Translations under genes and position numbers: made by a program | Assembly: GCA_031398745.1 (NCBI GenBank) | Contig: JANNNX010000065.1 | Span: forward strand, 5,660-69,659 | Origin: JANNNX01 sp031398745 | Lineage (GTDB): Bacteria > Actinomycetota > Acidimicrobiia > Acidimicrobiales > CADCSY01 | Direction: 5' to 3' | DNA: 64,000 bases | The notes under the pieces: model-generated | What the model saw: only the letters and a program-made list of their open reading frames with translations | The model's database searches: none | What the model was told of the DNA's origin: nothing | Shown here: piece by piece, positions 23,763 to 32,227 of the stretch | Layout of the letters: each line of letters begins with the position of its first letter | How positions within the stretch are numbered: the first letter of the stretch is position 1

Positions 23763-24650
23763 TCAGTGACCGTGGTCGGCGAGGTCGTCGTCGTCGCCTG
23801 GCGTCTCGGCCACCTCGGTGATGGCCAGCGCGGCGCTGCGGACGACGCCCTCGTGGGAGAAGTCGAAGTACAGGGCGTAGTCGCCGGTCGACGGGACCTC
23901 GACGGCGAAGCGCACCGGCCCCGACGGGCGGTCGTCGAGCGGGTGGACGTGGAGGTAGGCGAGGTCACCGTCGCGGATGACGACCAGGTGACCGGCTGCT
24001 CCCAGGTAGGGGTCGGTACGGACCACCTGCCCGTCGCGGGTGACGGTGATCGTGATCTCGGCGGCCCGGCCGGCGATCAGCTCGCCGTCGACGTCGACCT
24101 GGTAGCCGTCGATCACACTCGACCGGTCGTCGACCAGCGGGGTCGGGGCGGTCGACGTCCCCGGCACGGTGAGGCCGATGCCGAGCGTCAGCGGGTCACC
24201 GCCCGCCGGCTGGAAGTCGGCGTAGGCCCGATAGGTCCCGGCGGGCTGGCCGGGCAGGTCGACCCGCCAGGTGCCCGTGGTGTCACGGGTGGGGTGGAGG
24301 TGGGAGTAGTGGGTGAGATCGCTGGACACGACGATGAGGTGCAACTCGCGGTCGTGCACCGTCACGTAGTCCTGGACCGGGGACCCTCCCGGACCTTCGA
24401 TGGTGAAGGCCAGGGTGCTGGCCCGGTCGGCCTCGAGGACCCGGTCCTCGACCCGGAGGCGGTAGCCGTCCTGTGCCACCTGCAGCCCTCCGGCGGGAAG
24501 GCCGGTGTCGCCGGTCTCGGTCGCCGTGGTCTCCCCGGTGGCGCCGTGGCTGCCATCGGCGTCGAGGGCGATCGGCCCGGCGACGCGGCCGGCGAGGGCG
24601 CCGGCGCCCAGCGAGGTGGCCAGTACCAGCCCGAAGGCGCCCAGCCGCAT
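23763..24650 (-). CDS. Exported copper-island protein, beta-rich, unknown function
   Basis: A 295-residue protein with an N-terminal export signal or membrane anchor (MRLGAFGLVLATSLGAGALAGRVAG). Two similar beta domains follow, each with a methionine-free His motif: VVSSDLTHYSHLHPTRD near residue 115 and GDLAYLHVHPLDDRP near residue 245. The tail is acidic and His-containing (GDDDDLADHGH). The paired HxHP elements could bind copper outside the membrane. Its place between copZ and copA, with 8-10 nt gaps, supports a copper role. No characterised homologue was recognised. Confidence 0.7.
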   Translation of the reverse strand: MRLGAFGLVLATSLGAGALAGRVAGPIALDADGSHGATGETTATETGDTGLPAGGLQVAQDGYRLRVEDRVLEADRASTLAFTIEGPGGSPVQDYVTVHDRELHLIVVSSDLTHYSHLHPTRDTTGTWRVDLPGQPAGTYRAYADFQPAGGDPLTLGIGLTVPGTSTAPTPLVDDRSSVIDGYQVDVDGELIAGRAAEITITVTRDGQVVRTDPYLGAAGHLVVIRDGDLAYLHVHPLDDRPSGPVRFAVEVPSTGDYALYFDFSHEGVVRSAALAITEVAETPGDDDDLADHGH

Positions 24651-24658
24651 CCCGGCCC

Positions 24659-24862
24659 TCACGGGGCGAGGGTGTAGCCGGCCGCGGCCACCGCCGCGGC
24701 CACCGCGTCGGTCGAGACCGCGGGAGCCGCGTCGAGGGTGACCGTCCCGGCGGCGAGATCGACGTCCACGTCGGTAACGCCCGGCAGCTTCTCGATCTCG
24801 GCGCGCACGGCCTCGACGCAGTGCTCGCAGGTCATGCCGATGACGGTGTGGGTGGTGGGCAT
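24659..24862 (-). CDS. copZ: CopZ-type copper chaperone
   Basis: A 67-residue HMA-domain protein: VIGMTCEHCVEAVRAEI contains the MTCxxC copper site and the ferredoxin-like strands follow (VTDVDVDLAAGTVTLDA). It would hand Cu(I) to CopA. It is first in the operon copZ - exported protein - copA - csoR - copB, with GAGGAG before ATG 24862 and a CsoR-type operator inside its promoter. Confidence 0.93.
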   Translation of the reverse strand: MPTTHTVIGMTCEHCVEAVRAEIEKLPGVTDVDVDLAAGTVTLDAAPAVSTDAVAAAVAAAGYTLAP

Positions 24863-24888
24863 GGGGGCGCTCCTCTCGGTGGGATCTC

Positions 24889-24917
24889 ACTGTACCTGAT
24901 ACCCCTAGGGGGTACAA
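24889..24917 (-). promoter_or_regulatory. copZ operon promoter with embedded CsoR-type operator
   Basis: On the minus strand TTGTAC (24912-24917) and TACAGT (24889-24894) are separated by exactly 17 bp. The spacer holds the palindrome TACCCC-TA-GGGGGTA (24900-24914). C-tract/G-tract inverted repeats are the known CsoR operator form. Binding here would block RNA polymerase until Cu(I) releases CsoR. Confidence 0.8.
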
Positions 24918-24958
24918 GGGTCCCGAGAGGACCCGCCGAAAGAGTCGGCCGCGGTCGG

Positions 24959-25765
24959 TCAGGGCGTGGCGGTCGCCCGCCACCGCCCGGCCTCGTCCCG
25001 ATGCACCGAGATCGCCAGGCCGAAGGCGGCCGAGAGGGCACCGTCGTTGATCGTCTCGTCCAGCGGGCCGCACCCCTGCACCTGGCCGCCGGCCAGGACC
25101 AGGGCGTGGGTGAAGCCAGGCGGGATCTCCTCGACGTGATGGGTGACGAAGACGATCGGGGGAGTCACGGGGTCGGTGGCCAGCGTGGCCAACGACCCGA
25201 GTAGTCGCTCCCGGGCCCCCAGGTCGAGCCCGGCTGCGGGCTCGTCGAGCAGCAGCAGTCCGATGTCGGCCCGCAGCGCCCGGGCCAACAGGACGCGCTG
25301 GCGCTCGCCCGAGGACAACGTCCCGATGGCCCGGTCGGCGTGGGTGACCATCCCCACCCGGTCGAGCAGCTTGAGGCTCTGCGCCCGCTCGGAATCGTCG
25401 TAGCGGTGCCACCAGGGCTCCAGCGCGCCATGACGAGCGGTCAGCACGACCTCGAGCGCGCTGAGCTCGGGGCGCAGAGCGTCGCCCAAGGCGGCCGACG
25501 CCACGCCGATCCGGGGCCGCAGGGCGCGCCGATCCACGGAGCCGGCTCGGTGGCCGAGCACCTCGACGGTGCCCCGCGTCGGCCACAGGGCGAGCGAGGC
25601 CACCTGGACCAGGGTCGACTTGCCCGAGCCGTTGGGCCCGAGCACGACCCAGCGCTCTTGCGCTCGCACCGTGAGGTCGACCTCGTCGAGGATCCAACGA
25701 GGGCCCCGGCGCACCCCGACCCCCTCGAACCGGAGTGCGACCGGACCCTCGGTCCGTTGCGCCAC
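24959..25765 (-). CDS. Stand-alone ABC ATP-binding protein
   Basis: A 268-residue ABC ATPase with Walker A LGPNGSGKST, signature LSSGERQRVLLARAL, Walker B LLLLDEPAAGLD and H-loop VFVTHHVEEIP. No permease or binding-protein gene adjoins it. The usual partner is missing, as in the ModF/YlmA-like orphan ATPases. GTG 25765 lies 3 nt after the stop of the upstream ABC exporter gene, so it is co-transcribed with the exporter pair. Its transport or regulatory role is unknown. Confidence 0.82.
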   Translation of the reverse strand: MAQRTEGPVALRFEGVGVRRGPRWILDEVDLTVRAQERWVVLGPNGSGKSTLVQVASLALWPTRGTVEVLGHRAGSVDRRALRPRIGVASAALGDALRPELSALEVVLTARHGALEPWWHRYDDSERAQSLKLLDRVGMVTHADRAIGTLSSGERQRVLLARALRADIGLLLLDEPAAGLDLGARERLLGSLATLATDPVTPPIVFVTHHVEEIPPGFTHALVLAGGQVQGCGPLDETINDGALSAAFGLAISVHRDEAGRWRATATP

Positions 25766-25768
25766 GTG

Positions 25769-27685
25769 TCAGTGCACGGGGTCGCCGGCGGCTTGCTCCC
25801 AGGTGGCGTACATCGAGGCGTAGCGGCCACCCAGGGCGACCAGCTCGTCGTGGCTGCCGAGCTCGACGATCTCTCCCTGGTGGACGACCGCGATCCGGTC
25901 GGCCCGCATGGCGGTGGCCAGGCGGTGGGCGATGATGATCGAGGTCCGACCGTCGAGCACCACGTCGAGGGCCCGCTCGATGACCGACTCGGAGCGCAGG
26001 TCGAGGCTGGACGTCGCCTCATCGAGGACGAGCACCCGCGGTCGGGACAGGAACGCCCGAGCCAGGGCCAGCAGCTGGCGCTCACCCGACGACAGCGAGG
26101 AACCCCGCTCGTGGACCGGCGTGTCGATGCCCTGGGGTAGACGGGCCACCAGCTCGTCGATCCCGACGGCCCGGCAGGCTTCGTGGACCTCGTCGTCGGT
26201 GGCGTCGGGGCGGGCGAAGGCGATGTTGTCGCGGACCGACCCGGCGAACAGGAACGGCTCCTGGGGCACGACGCCGACCTGGCGGCGCAGCGAGTCGAAG
26301 GTGATCGATCGCAGGTCGTGGCCGTCGATGAGCACCCGGCCCTCGGTCGGGTCGTAGAACCGGGTGACGAGCTTGGCCAGGGTCGACTTGCCCGAGCCGG
26401 TCGCCCCCACCAGGGCGAAGGTCTCGCCCGGGCGGATCTCGAGGCTGACGTCGTGGAGCACCGGCTGGCCGGGGATGTACTCGAAGGTGACGTGCTCGAC
26501 GGTGATGGCGCCCTCGATGGCCGGCAACGCCACGGCGTCGGGAGCCTCGGCCACGTCGGGCTCGAGCAGCAACAGCTCGCGGATCTTGGTGACCGCGGCC
26601 TGACCCTGCTGGTAGGTGTTGTAGAGCTGGGTGAGCTGCTGGATCGGGGCGAAGAAGCTCTGCAGGTACAGGACGAAGGCGATCAGGACGCCAGGGGTGA
26701 TGTCGCCCCGCAGCGCCATGCGCCCGCCCACCAGCAGCAGCACGGCCTGGCCCAACACCGAGATGGCATCGGCCCCCGGGGCGAAGGCGGCGTTGACCTT
26801 GGCCGTGTAGAGGTTGGCGCCCCGGTAGCGGTCGGCGATCTCGGCGTGCTTGTTCGAGTTGTGGTCCTGGCGGTTCGAAGCCAGCACCAGGCGCATGCCG
26901 GCCAGGCTCTCCTGGAGGTCGGAGAGGACCTCGGCGACCCGGTCGCGCACTCGCAGGTAGCCCTTGTCCGAGGCGCTGCGGAACCACAGCGTGGCCGCGG
27001 TCATGGCCGGCACGATCACGAACAGCGTGATCGAGGCCAGCTGGGCGTCGTAGCTGTAGAGGGTGTAGGTGACGAAGGCCATCGTTCCGGCCTGCACCGC
27101 CATGTTCACCAGGCCGTCCTGGAACAGGGCGGTGAGCGAGTCGAGGTCGCTCGTCATGCGGGTCATGATCACCCCGCCCTTCTCCTTGGTGAAGAAGTCG
27201 AGGGACAGCCGCTGGAGGTGGGTGAAGATCTTGACCCGGAGGTCGTACATGAGGTTCTCGCCCATGCGCCCCGTCCACCGGGTCCGCAGGGTGGTGGTCA
27301 CCGTGTTGACGACGATGGACGCCAGGTAGAGCCCGGCCATCAACACGATGAAGCCGTAGTCGCTCTTGCCGATGCCCTCGTCGATGGCCCGCTGGTAGAG
27401 CTTGGGGCCGATCTGGGCGGCGTAGGTCTCGACCACCACCAGCGCCAGCGCGCCGAGCAGGGCGACCTTGTAGGGCCGCAGGAAGCGCCGAAGGGTGAAG
27501 GGCCGCCGGTCCCAGTCGACCTGCGAGAACGCGATCTCGTCCTCGCCGATCACCGTCTCGGGCTCGTCCTTGGTCAGTTGCTGGACCTTGGGGAGGAGGT
27601 CGGGTGGGATGCCCGCGAACCGACCGCCGGGACCTGCCCCCATCGGGCCACCGCCGCGCATGGGGCCACCGCCGCCGAACATCAT
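25769..27685 (-). CDS. Heterodimeric ABC exporter subunit, catalytic-site half
   Basis: A 638-residue fused membrane-ATPase half-transporter. A low-complexity N-terminus (MMFGGGGPMRGGGPMGAGPG) precedes the six-helix domain (LRPYKVALLGALALVVVE onwards). The ATPase has Walker A GATGSGKST, a non-canonical signature LSSGERQ and Walker B LVLDEATSSLD with the catalytic Glu. The partner gene 2 nt upstream has the opposite set, so together they make one consensus and one degenerate site, as in TM287/288-type drug exporters. Tandem ATG codons at 27685 and 27682 follow GGAGG. Confidence 0.9.
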   Translation of the reverse strand: MMFGGGGPMRGGGPMGAGPGGRFAGIPPDLLPKVQQLTKDEPETVIGEDEIAFSQVDWDRRPFTLRRFLRPYKVALLGALALVVVETYAAQIGPKLYQRAIDEGIGKSDYGFIVLMAGLYLASIVVNTVTTTLRTRWTGRMGENLMYDLRVKIFTHLQRLSLDFFTKEKGGVIMTRMTSDLDSLTALFQDGLVNMAVQAGTMAFVTYTLYSYDAQLASITLFVIVPAMTAATLWFRSASDKGYLRVRDRVAEVLSDLQESLAGMRLVLASNRQDHNSNKHAEIADRYRGANLYTAKVNAAFAPGADAISVLGQAVLLLVGGRMALRGDITPGVLIAFVLYLQSFFAPIQQLTQLYNTYQQGQAAVTKIRELLLLEPDVAEAPDAVALPAIEGAITVEHVTFEYIPGQPVLHDVSLEIRPGETFALVGATGSGKSTLAKLVTRFYDPTEGRVLIDGHDLRSITFDSLRRQVGVVPQEPFLFAGSVRDNIAFARPDATDDEVHEACRAVGIDELVARLPQGIDTPVHERGSSLSSGERQLLALARAFLSRPRVLVLDEATSSLDLRSESVIERALDVVLDGRTSIIIAHRLATAMRADRIAVVHQGEIVELGSHDELVALGGRYASMYATWEQAAGDPVH

Positions 27686-27687
27686 GG

Positions 27688-29709
27688 TCAGAAACCTCCG
27701 TTGGAGTCGGGGCCCATGCCGAAGCCACCCGGTCCGCCCGGGGGCGGGCCACCGAAGCCTCCGCCCATCCCCGGGGGGCCACCGGGACGCATGCCCATCC
27801 CCGGGGGACCCGGGAGGGGGGGCGGGGTGTCGTCGGCATCGTCGTCGGACTCGGCCGCCGCCAGCACCGCCGCATAACGGGGCTCGGTGGCCATCAGGCG
27901 GTTGTGGGTGCCGTCGGCCACGATCCGGCCGCCTTCGAGCAGCAGGACCCGGTCCGCCAGGCTGATGGTCGAGAGCCGGTGGGCGATGATCAGCGTCGTT
28001 CGGCCGGTCATCAGGGTGCGCAGGGCGTCGTGGATCTCGGCCTCCCGATGCACGTCGATGGCGCTGGTGGCGTCGTCGAGCAGGAGGATCCGGGGGTTCT
28101 GCACCAGCGTCCGGGCGATGGCGATGCGCTGGCGCTGCCCGCCCGAGAGGGTGTAGCCCCGCTCGCCGACCACCGTGTCGTAGCCGGCCGGGAGGCGCTC
28201 GATGAACTCGTGGGCACCGGCCGCCTTGGCGGCCTCGACGATGGTCTCGAACGAGGCGTCGGGGCGGGCGTAAGCGATGTTGTCGCCGAGGGAGTCGGAG
28301 AACAGGAACGGCTCGTCCTGGACGACCCCGACCGCGTCGCGGAGGCTGCGGATCTGGATGTTTCGGACGTCGACGCCGTCGATCAGCAGCGCGCCCCCCT
28401 CGATGTCGTAAAAGCGGGTCAGGAGCCGGGCCACGGTCGACTTGCCGCTGCCGGTGCGACCCACCAGGGCCACCGTCTCGCCCGGGGCGAGGTGGAGGTC
28501 GAGATGGTGGAGCACCGCCTGCTCGCCCTCGACGCTGCGTCGGGACGGGTAGGCGAAGGTCACGTCGCGGAACTCGACGTCGCCCTGGGGGTTCTCGAGG
28601 ACGACCGCGCCGGGCTGGTCGACGATGTCGGGGTCCTCGTCGAGGATCTCGAAGATTCGTCGGGCCGAGGCCGCCGATTGCTGCGACATCGACATCAACA
28701 TGCCGACCATCCGGAACGGGGCCTGGAGCATGACCACGTAGATGTTGAACTGCGCCAGCTGGCCCACGGTGATCTGCCCCTCGATGGCCAGCCAACCGCC
28801 GTAGAGGACGATGAGGGCCTGGCCGATCTTGGGCGTGTTCTCCATCAGGGAGAGCCACTTGGCTCGGATGTCGACGTTGAGGAAGCCGGCCCACCGCAGC
28901 CGCTGGGCGTCGGTCGCGAGCTTGGCGATCTGCTTGCGCTCACCGGCGAAGGACTTGATCACCCGGACGCCGGTGACGTTCTCCTCGACGTCGGTGGCGA
29001 CGGTGGCGACCCGGGCCTGAACGAGGTAGTTGACCGGGAACATTAGGTGACGCAGGTGCATGCCGACCCAGTACACGGCAGGGAGCCCGACCACCGCCGC
29101 CAGGGTCAGGCCCACGTGGATGTTGAGCATGATGACGATGGCGACCAGGAAGGTCAGGCCCTGGACCGAGATGTTGGGCACGAAGGCCAGGTACATCTGC
29201 ACGGCCCGGATGTCGCTGTTGGCCCGAGACACCAGGTCGCCGGTCTGGGCCCGGTCGTAGAACGAGAACGACAGCCGGGTCAGGTGCCGGTAGAGGATGG
29301 TGCGCAGGTCGTACTCGATCGAGTAGGCGACGTGCATGAGCCCGTAGCGGGACACGTAGCCGAGGGCGAAGCGGGCCACCGCCATCCCGGCGATGATCAG
29401 GACGTAGGGCTCGAGCGTCGAGGTCGGCGCTCCCCCGGTGGGCGAGGGCAGGGCGTTGTCGATCGCCCCCGACAGCACGCTCGGCACCGCCACCTGCAGC
29501 AGCGAGGTGACGATCGAGGCCACGATCGAGACGACGAAGACCCACTGGTGCTGGCGCACGATCGGCCACAGGCGCTTGATCCAGCCCTTGCTGGGATCGG
29601 GATCGATGACGGGCCCAGCGCCCCCGGGGGGCGGCGTCGGGGGACTCGTCGGCGCGCCGGGGCTGCGCTCGGCGGCACCGGTCTGGGGATCGTCGGCCAG
29701 GAGGGTCAT
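27688..29709 (-). CDS. Heterodimeric ABC exporter subunit, degenerate-site half
   Basis: A 673-residue half-transporter. Six-helix domain from about residue 55, Walker A GRTGSGKST, canonical signature LSGGQRQRIA and Walker B ILLLDDATSAID, in which Asp replaces the catalytic Glu. This is the hallmark of the degenerate partner. The C-terminus is an unusual Gly/Pro/Met tail (PPGMGMRPGGPPGMGGG) facing a similar N-terminal tail in the partner gene. ATG 29709 overlaps the MarR gene stop (ATGA). Likely a multidrug or lipid exporter. Confidence 0.9.
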   Translation of the reverse strand: MTLLADDPQTGAAERSPGAPTSPPTPPPGGAGPVIDPDPSKGWIKRLWPIVRQHQWVFVVSIVASIVTSLLQVAVPSVLSGAIDNALPSPTGGAPTSTLEPYVLIIAGMAVARFALGYVSRYGLMHVAYSIEYDLRTILYRHLTRLSFSFYDRAQTGDLVSRANSDIRAVQMYLAFVPNISVQGLTFLVAIVIMLNIHVGLTLAAVVGLPAVYWVGMHLRHLMFPVNYLVQARVATVATDVEENVTGVRVIKSFAGERKQIAKLATDAQRLRWAGFLNVDIRAKWLSLMENTPKIGQALIVLYGGWLAIEGQITVGQLAQFNIYVVMLQAPFRMVGMLMSMSQQSAASARRIFEILDEDPDIVDQPGAVVLENPQGDVEFRDVTFAYPSRRSVEGEQAVLHHLDLHLAPGETVALVGRTGSGKSTVARLLTRFYDIEGGALLIDGVDVRNIQIRSLRDAVGVVQDEPFLFSDSLGDNIAYARPDASFETIVEAAKAAGAHEFIERLPAGYDTVVGERGYTLSGGQRQRIAIARTLVQNPRILLLDDATSAIDVHREAEIHDALRTLMTGRTTLIIAHRLSTISLADRVLLLEGGRIVADGTHNRLMATEPRYAAVLAAAESDDDADDTPPPLPGPPGMGMRPGGPPGMGGGFGGPPPGGPGGFGMGPDSNGGF

Positions 29710-30224
29710 CGAGGGGTCCGTTCCTTGCGGTGTGCGAAGCCGGCCTTGAGCGCGTCCTGCCAATCGGCGAGACCGCCCAGCGCCTGACGCCGGCGGGTGG
29801 GAGGGAGGAAAGACGCGAGCTCAACCAGGTGGGCGCCGGCGGCCTGGTCGCCCGCTTGCAGGGCGGCGAGGCCCGTCGGGGTCAGATCGTGGGCGATCCG
29901 ACGGCGGTCGGCGGCGTCGTGGCGGCGTTCGACCAGCCCTCGCTCGACCAGCCCGTCGACCACCGCGGTGATGCTCGGGGGCGACACCGCCAGCCGGCCG
30001 GCCAGCACCCCGCCGGCCGAACTGCCCTCGGCCAGGAGCGACAGGAGCCGGTACTGGGGGAGTGTGAGGTCGACGTCGGCCAGGCTGCGCTCGAGCCCCC
30101 GGCTGAGGTGGGCCACCGTGCGGGCGCAGTGGGCGAGCTGGTCGTCGATCGGCTGGCCGGCATCGCCGGTGCGGGGAGCCGGGCCGGCGGCGGGAAGCTC
30201 GTTGACCACTCCTTCAGTGCTCAC
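29706..30224 (-). CDS. MarR family regulator
   Basis: A 172-residue MarR protein with winged-helix core: LTLPQYRLLSLLAEGSSAGGVLAGRLAVSP, recognition helix SITAVVDGLVERGLVERRHDAADRRR and the wing. It leads the operon with the two ABC exporter genes through an ATGA overlap and probably represses it. GTG 30224 lies 6 nt after a TACACT -10 hexamer and no ribosome site is present, so the transcript is probably leaderless. No clear palindrome was found at the promoter. Confidence 0.9.
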   Translation of the reverse strand: MSTEGVVNELPAAGPAPRTGDAGQPIDDQLAHCARTVAHLSRGLERSLADVDLTLPQYRLLSLLAEGSSAGGVLAGRLAVSPPSITAVVDGLVERGLVERRHDAADRRRIAHDLTPTGLAALQAGDQAAGAHLVELASFLPPTRRRQALGGLADWQDALKAGFAHRKERTPR

Positions 30225-30230
30225 ATCGTT

Positions 30231-30236
30231 AGTGTA
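30231..30236 (-). promoter_or_regulatory. -10 element TACACT for the marR-ABC operon
   Basis: TACACT on the minus strand with a 6-nt spacer to GTG 30224 (leaderless type). Confidence 0.5.
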
Positions 30237-30356
30237 TCGAAAGGTTCGAGGCCGTCAGCGACTGGCAGTGCCGAATCGCGCATGACATCGGTCACAGGGG
30301 AGCGACCGGGGGCGGGCGGATTCCGGCGCGGCTTCGACGTGACGGTTCCATGACGG

Positions 30357-30362
30357 TACGGT
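30357..30362 (+). promoter_or_regulatory. -10 element TACGGT (leaderless type)
   Basis: TACGGT is 9 nt before ATG 30372. The spacing rejects the earlier in-frame GTG at 30366. Confidence 0.45.
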
Positions 30363-30371
30363 GACGTGCTC

Positions 30372-31391
30372 ATGCGTGTGCTCACCGCCGCGGTGGTCGC
30401 CGCCCTGCTCCTGGCCACGAGCGCGCCGGTGGGCGCGGCGCAGAGCGATGTCGACGCCGCCCAACGCAAGGCCAACCAGGCCGCCGCCGCCCTGTCGGCG
30501 GCCATGAGCGAGGCCGAGGAGCTCGCGGAGGAGGTGGCGCGGCTGGAGACCGAGGTGGCCGCGGCCGAGGCCTCCCTCGAGGGCCTGCGCCAGCGCGTCC
30601 GCACCCTGGCCGTCGAGGAGTACATGGCCGGGAGCTCGGCCGGCTCGGCCACGCCCCTGACCGGCAACATCGCCGATGCCACCAAGGCCGACACCCTCGC
30701 CGAACTGGCCATGTCGCAGTCGTCCGATGACGTGGAGCGCTACCGCCAGGCGAGTGGCGAGCTGGCCGACCAGCGAGCGGTGCTCGCCGAGCGCAAGGCG
30801 GCTCAGGAGGCGGCAGTGGCGGGCCTGCGAACGGCGCAGACCAAGGCGTTCGACGAGTTGGCCAAGGTCCAGAAGGCCGAGAGCGACCGCAAGGCCAAGG
30901 AGGCCGCCGATGCCGCCGCCGCCGAGCGAGCCCGCCAGCAGGCTGCCCAGCAGCAGCAGGCCAGCCGGCGCACGACCACCAACGCCCCGGCCCCGGCGGT
31001 CAACGTGGCCGTCGACTGGGTGTGCCCGGTGCAGGGCGGCCGCTCGTTCTCCAACGACTTCGGCGCCCCTCGCTCGGGTCACAGCCACCAGGGCAACGAC
31101 GTGTTCGCCACCACCGGGACCCCGATCGTGGCGCCGGTGGCGGGCACGGTCCGCGACTACTCGAGCGGCTCGGGGGGCAACGGCTTCGCCCTCGACGGCG
31201 TCGACGGGAACACCTACGTCGGCTACCACATGAACACCCGGCTGGTGGTCACCGGGTCGGTGGCCAAGGGAACGCTGATCGGCTACGTCGGCTCGACCGG
31301 CAACGCCAGCGCCCCGCACCTCCACTTCGAGATCCACCCCGGCGGCGGCGGCGCGGTGAACCCCTACAGCACGCTCTCCCGCTACTGCTGA
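30372..31391 (+). CDS. Exported M23 family peptidase with coiled coil
   Basis: A 339-residue secreted protein. The signal peptide MRVLTAAVVAALLLATSAPVGAAQ is followed by a long coiled coil (AQRKANQAAAALSAAMSEAEELAEEVARLE and a second helix ending in a Gln-rich run). The C-terminal LytM domain has HSHQGNDVF (HxxxD) and SAPHLHFEIHP (HxH) as zinc ligands. The EnvC/NlpD-like arrangement suggests a peptidoglycan endopeptidase or an activator of amidases at division. ATG 30372 is set by the -10 element. It converges on fabI with 1 nt between the stops. Confidence 0.9.
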   Translation: MRVLTAAVVAALLLATSAPVGAAQSDVDAAQRKANQAAAALSAAMSEAEELAEEVARLETEVAAAEASLEGLRQRVRTLAVEEYMAGSSAGSATPLTGNIADATKADTLAELAMSQSSDDVERYRQASGELADQRAVLAERKAAQEAAVAGLRTAQTKAFDELAKVQKAESDRKAKEAADAAAAERARQQAAQQQQASRRTTTNAPAPAVNVAVDWVCPVQGGRSFSNDFGAPRSGHSHQGNDVFATTGTPIVAPVAGTVRDYSSGSGGNGFALDGVDGNTYVGYHMNTRLVVTGSVAKGTLIGYVGSTGNASAPHLHFEIHPGGGGAVNPYSTLSRYC

Positions 31392-31392
31392 G

Positions 31393-32163
31393 TCACGCCC
31401 CCACGGCGTGGAAGCCGCCGTCGGCGTGGATGATCTCGCCGGTGGTGGCCGGGAGTAGGTCCGAGAGCAGGGCGACGCAGGTCCGCCCCACGGGGTCGGC
31501 GTCGTTGACGTCCCAGCCCAGCGGTGCCTGCTCGACCCACCGCGACTCGAAGCGGTCGAAGCCGGGGATGGCCTTGGCCGCGATGGTCCGCAGCGGTCCG
31601 GCCGCCACCAGGTTGCAGCGGATGCCCTGGGGCGCCAGGTCTCGGGCCAGGTAGCGAGCCAGCGACTCGTAGGTCGCCTTGGCCACGCCCATCCAGTCGT
31701 AGGCCGGCCAGGCCACGGTGGCGTCGAAGGTGAGACCGACCACCGACCCGCCCGGCCCCATGAGCGGCAGGGCCGCCTCGACCAGGGCCTTGAGCGAGTA
31801 CGAGGAGATGTGCAGGGCGGTGGCTACGTCCTCCCAGGGCGACTCGAACATGCCCTGGCCCAGCGCCGACGGGGGGGCGTAGGCGATCGAGTGGAGGAGG
31901 CCGTCGAGGTGGTCCCAGCCGAGGGCGCGCAGCGCCGGCGCCAGCGCCGCCAGATGCTCGAGGTCGGTGACGTCGAGCTCGACCACCGCCGGCTCGGGGT
32001 CGAGTTTGCGGGCCACCCGTCGGGTCAGCGAAAGCGCCCGGCCGGCGTTGCTGAGGACGATCTCGCCGCCGTGCTCCTGGGCGTTGCGGGCCACCGCGAA
32101 CGCGATCGAGTCGTCGGTGGTGACCCCGGTGACAAGGATCTTCTTCCCGTCGAGCAGTCCCAT
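31393..32163 (-). CDS. fabI: Enoyl-[acyl-carrier-protein] reductase (NADH)
   Basis: A 256-residue SDR of the FabI/InhA type. The nucleotide-binding GVTTDDSIAFAVARNAQ replaces the classical GxxxGxG, as in FabI/InhA. LLHSIAYAPPSALG is the family motif, and catalytic Tyr and Lys lie in YDWMGVAKATYESLARY. It completes each cycle of type II fatty acid elongation. ATG 32163 is preceded by GAAGGG. On the minus strand TACGGT (32197-32202) is a candidate -10, giving a short leader. Confidence 0.92.
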   Translation of the reverse strand: MGLLDGKKILVTGVTTDDSIAFAVARNAQEHGGEIVLSNAGRALSLTRRVARKLDPEPAVVELDVTDLEHLAALAPALRALGWDHLDGLLHSIAYAPPSALGQGMFESPWEDVATALHISSYSLKALVEAALPLMGPGGSVVGLTFDATVAWPAYDWMGVAKATYESLARYLARDLAPQGIRCNLVAAGPLRTIAAKAIPGFDRFESRWVEQAPLGWDVNDADPVGRTCVALLSDLLPATTGEIIHADGGFHAVGA

Positions 32164-32215
32164 GGGTGTCCCTTCGAGCTGGCGGGCGGTGGGCAGACCG
32201 TAGCGGCGGTGTCGC

Positions 32216-32221
32216 TAGGGT
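32216..32221 (+). promoter_or_regulatory. -10 element TAGGGT for npdG (leaderless type)
   Basis: TAGGGT with a 6-nt spacer to GTG 32228; it shares the 64-bp divergent interval with the fabI promoter. Confidence 0.5.
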
Positions 32222-32227
32222 GACCCG

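Noticed and set aside
25769..28894. A 1041-residue ABC protein
   Set aside because: The first 400 residues are a wrong-frame reading of the partner ABC gene; the exporter starts at 27685.
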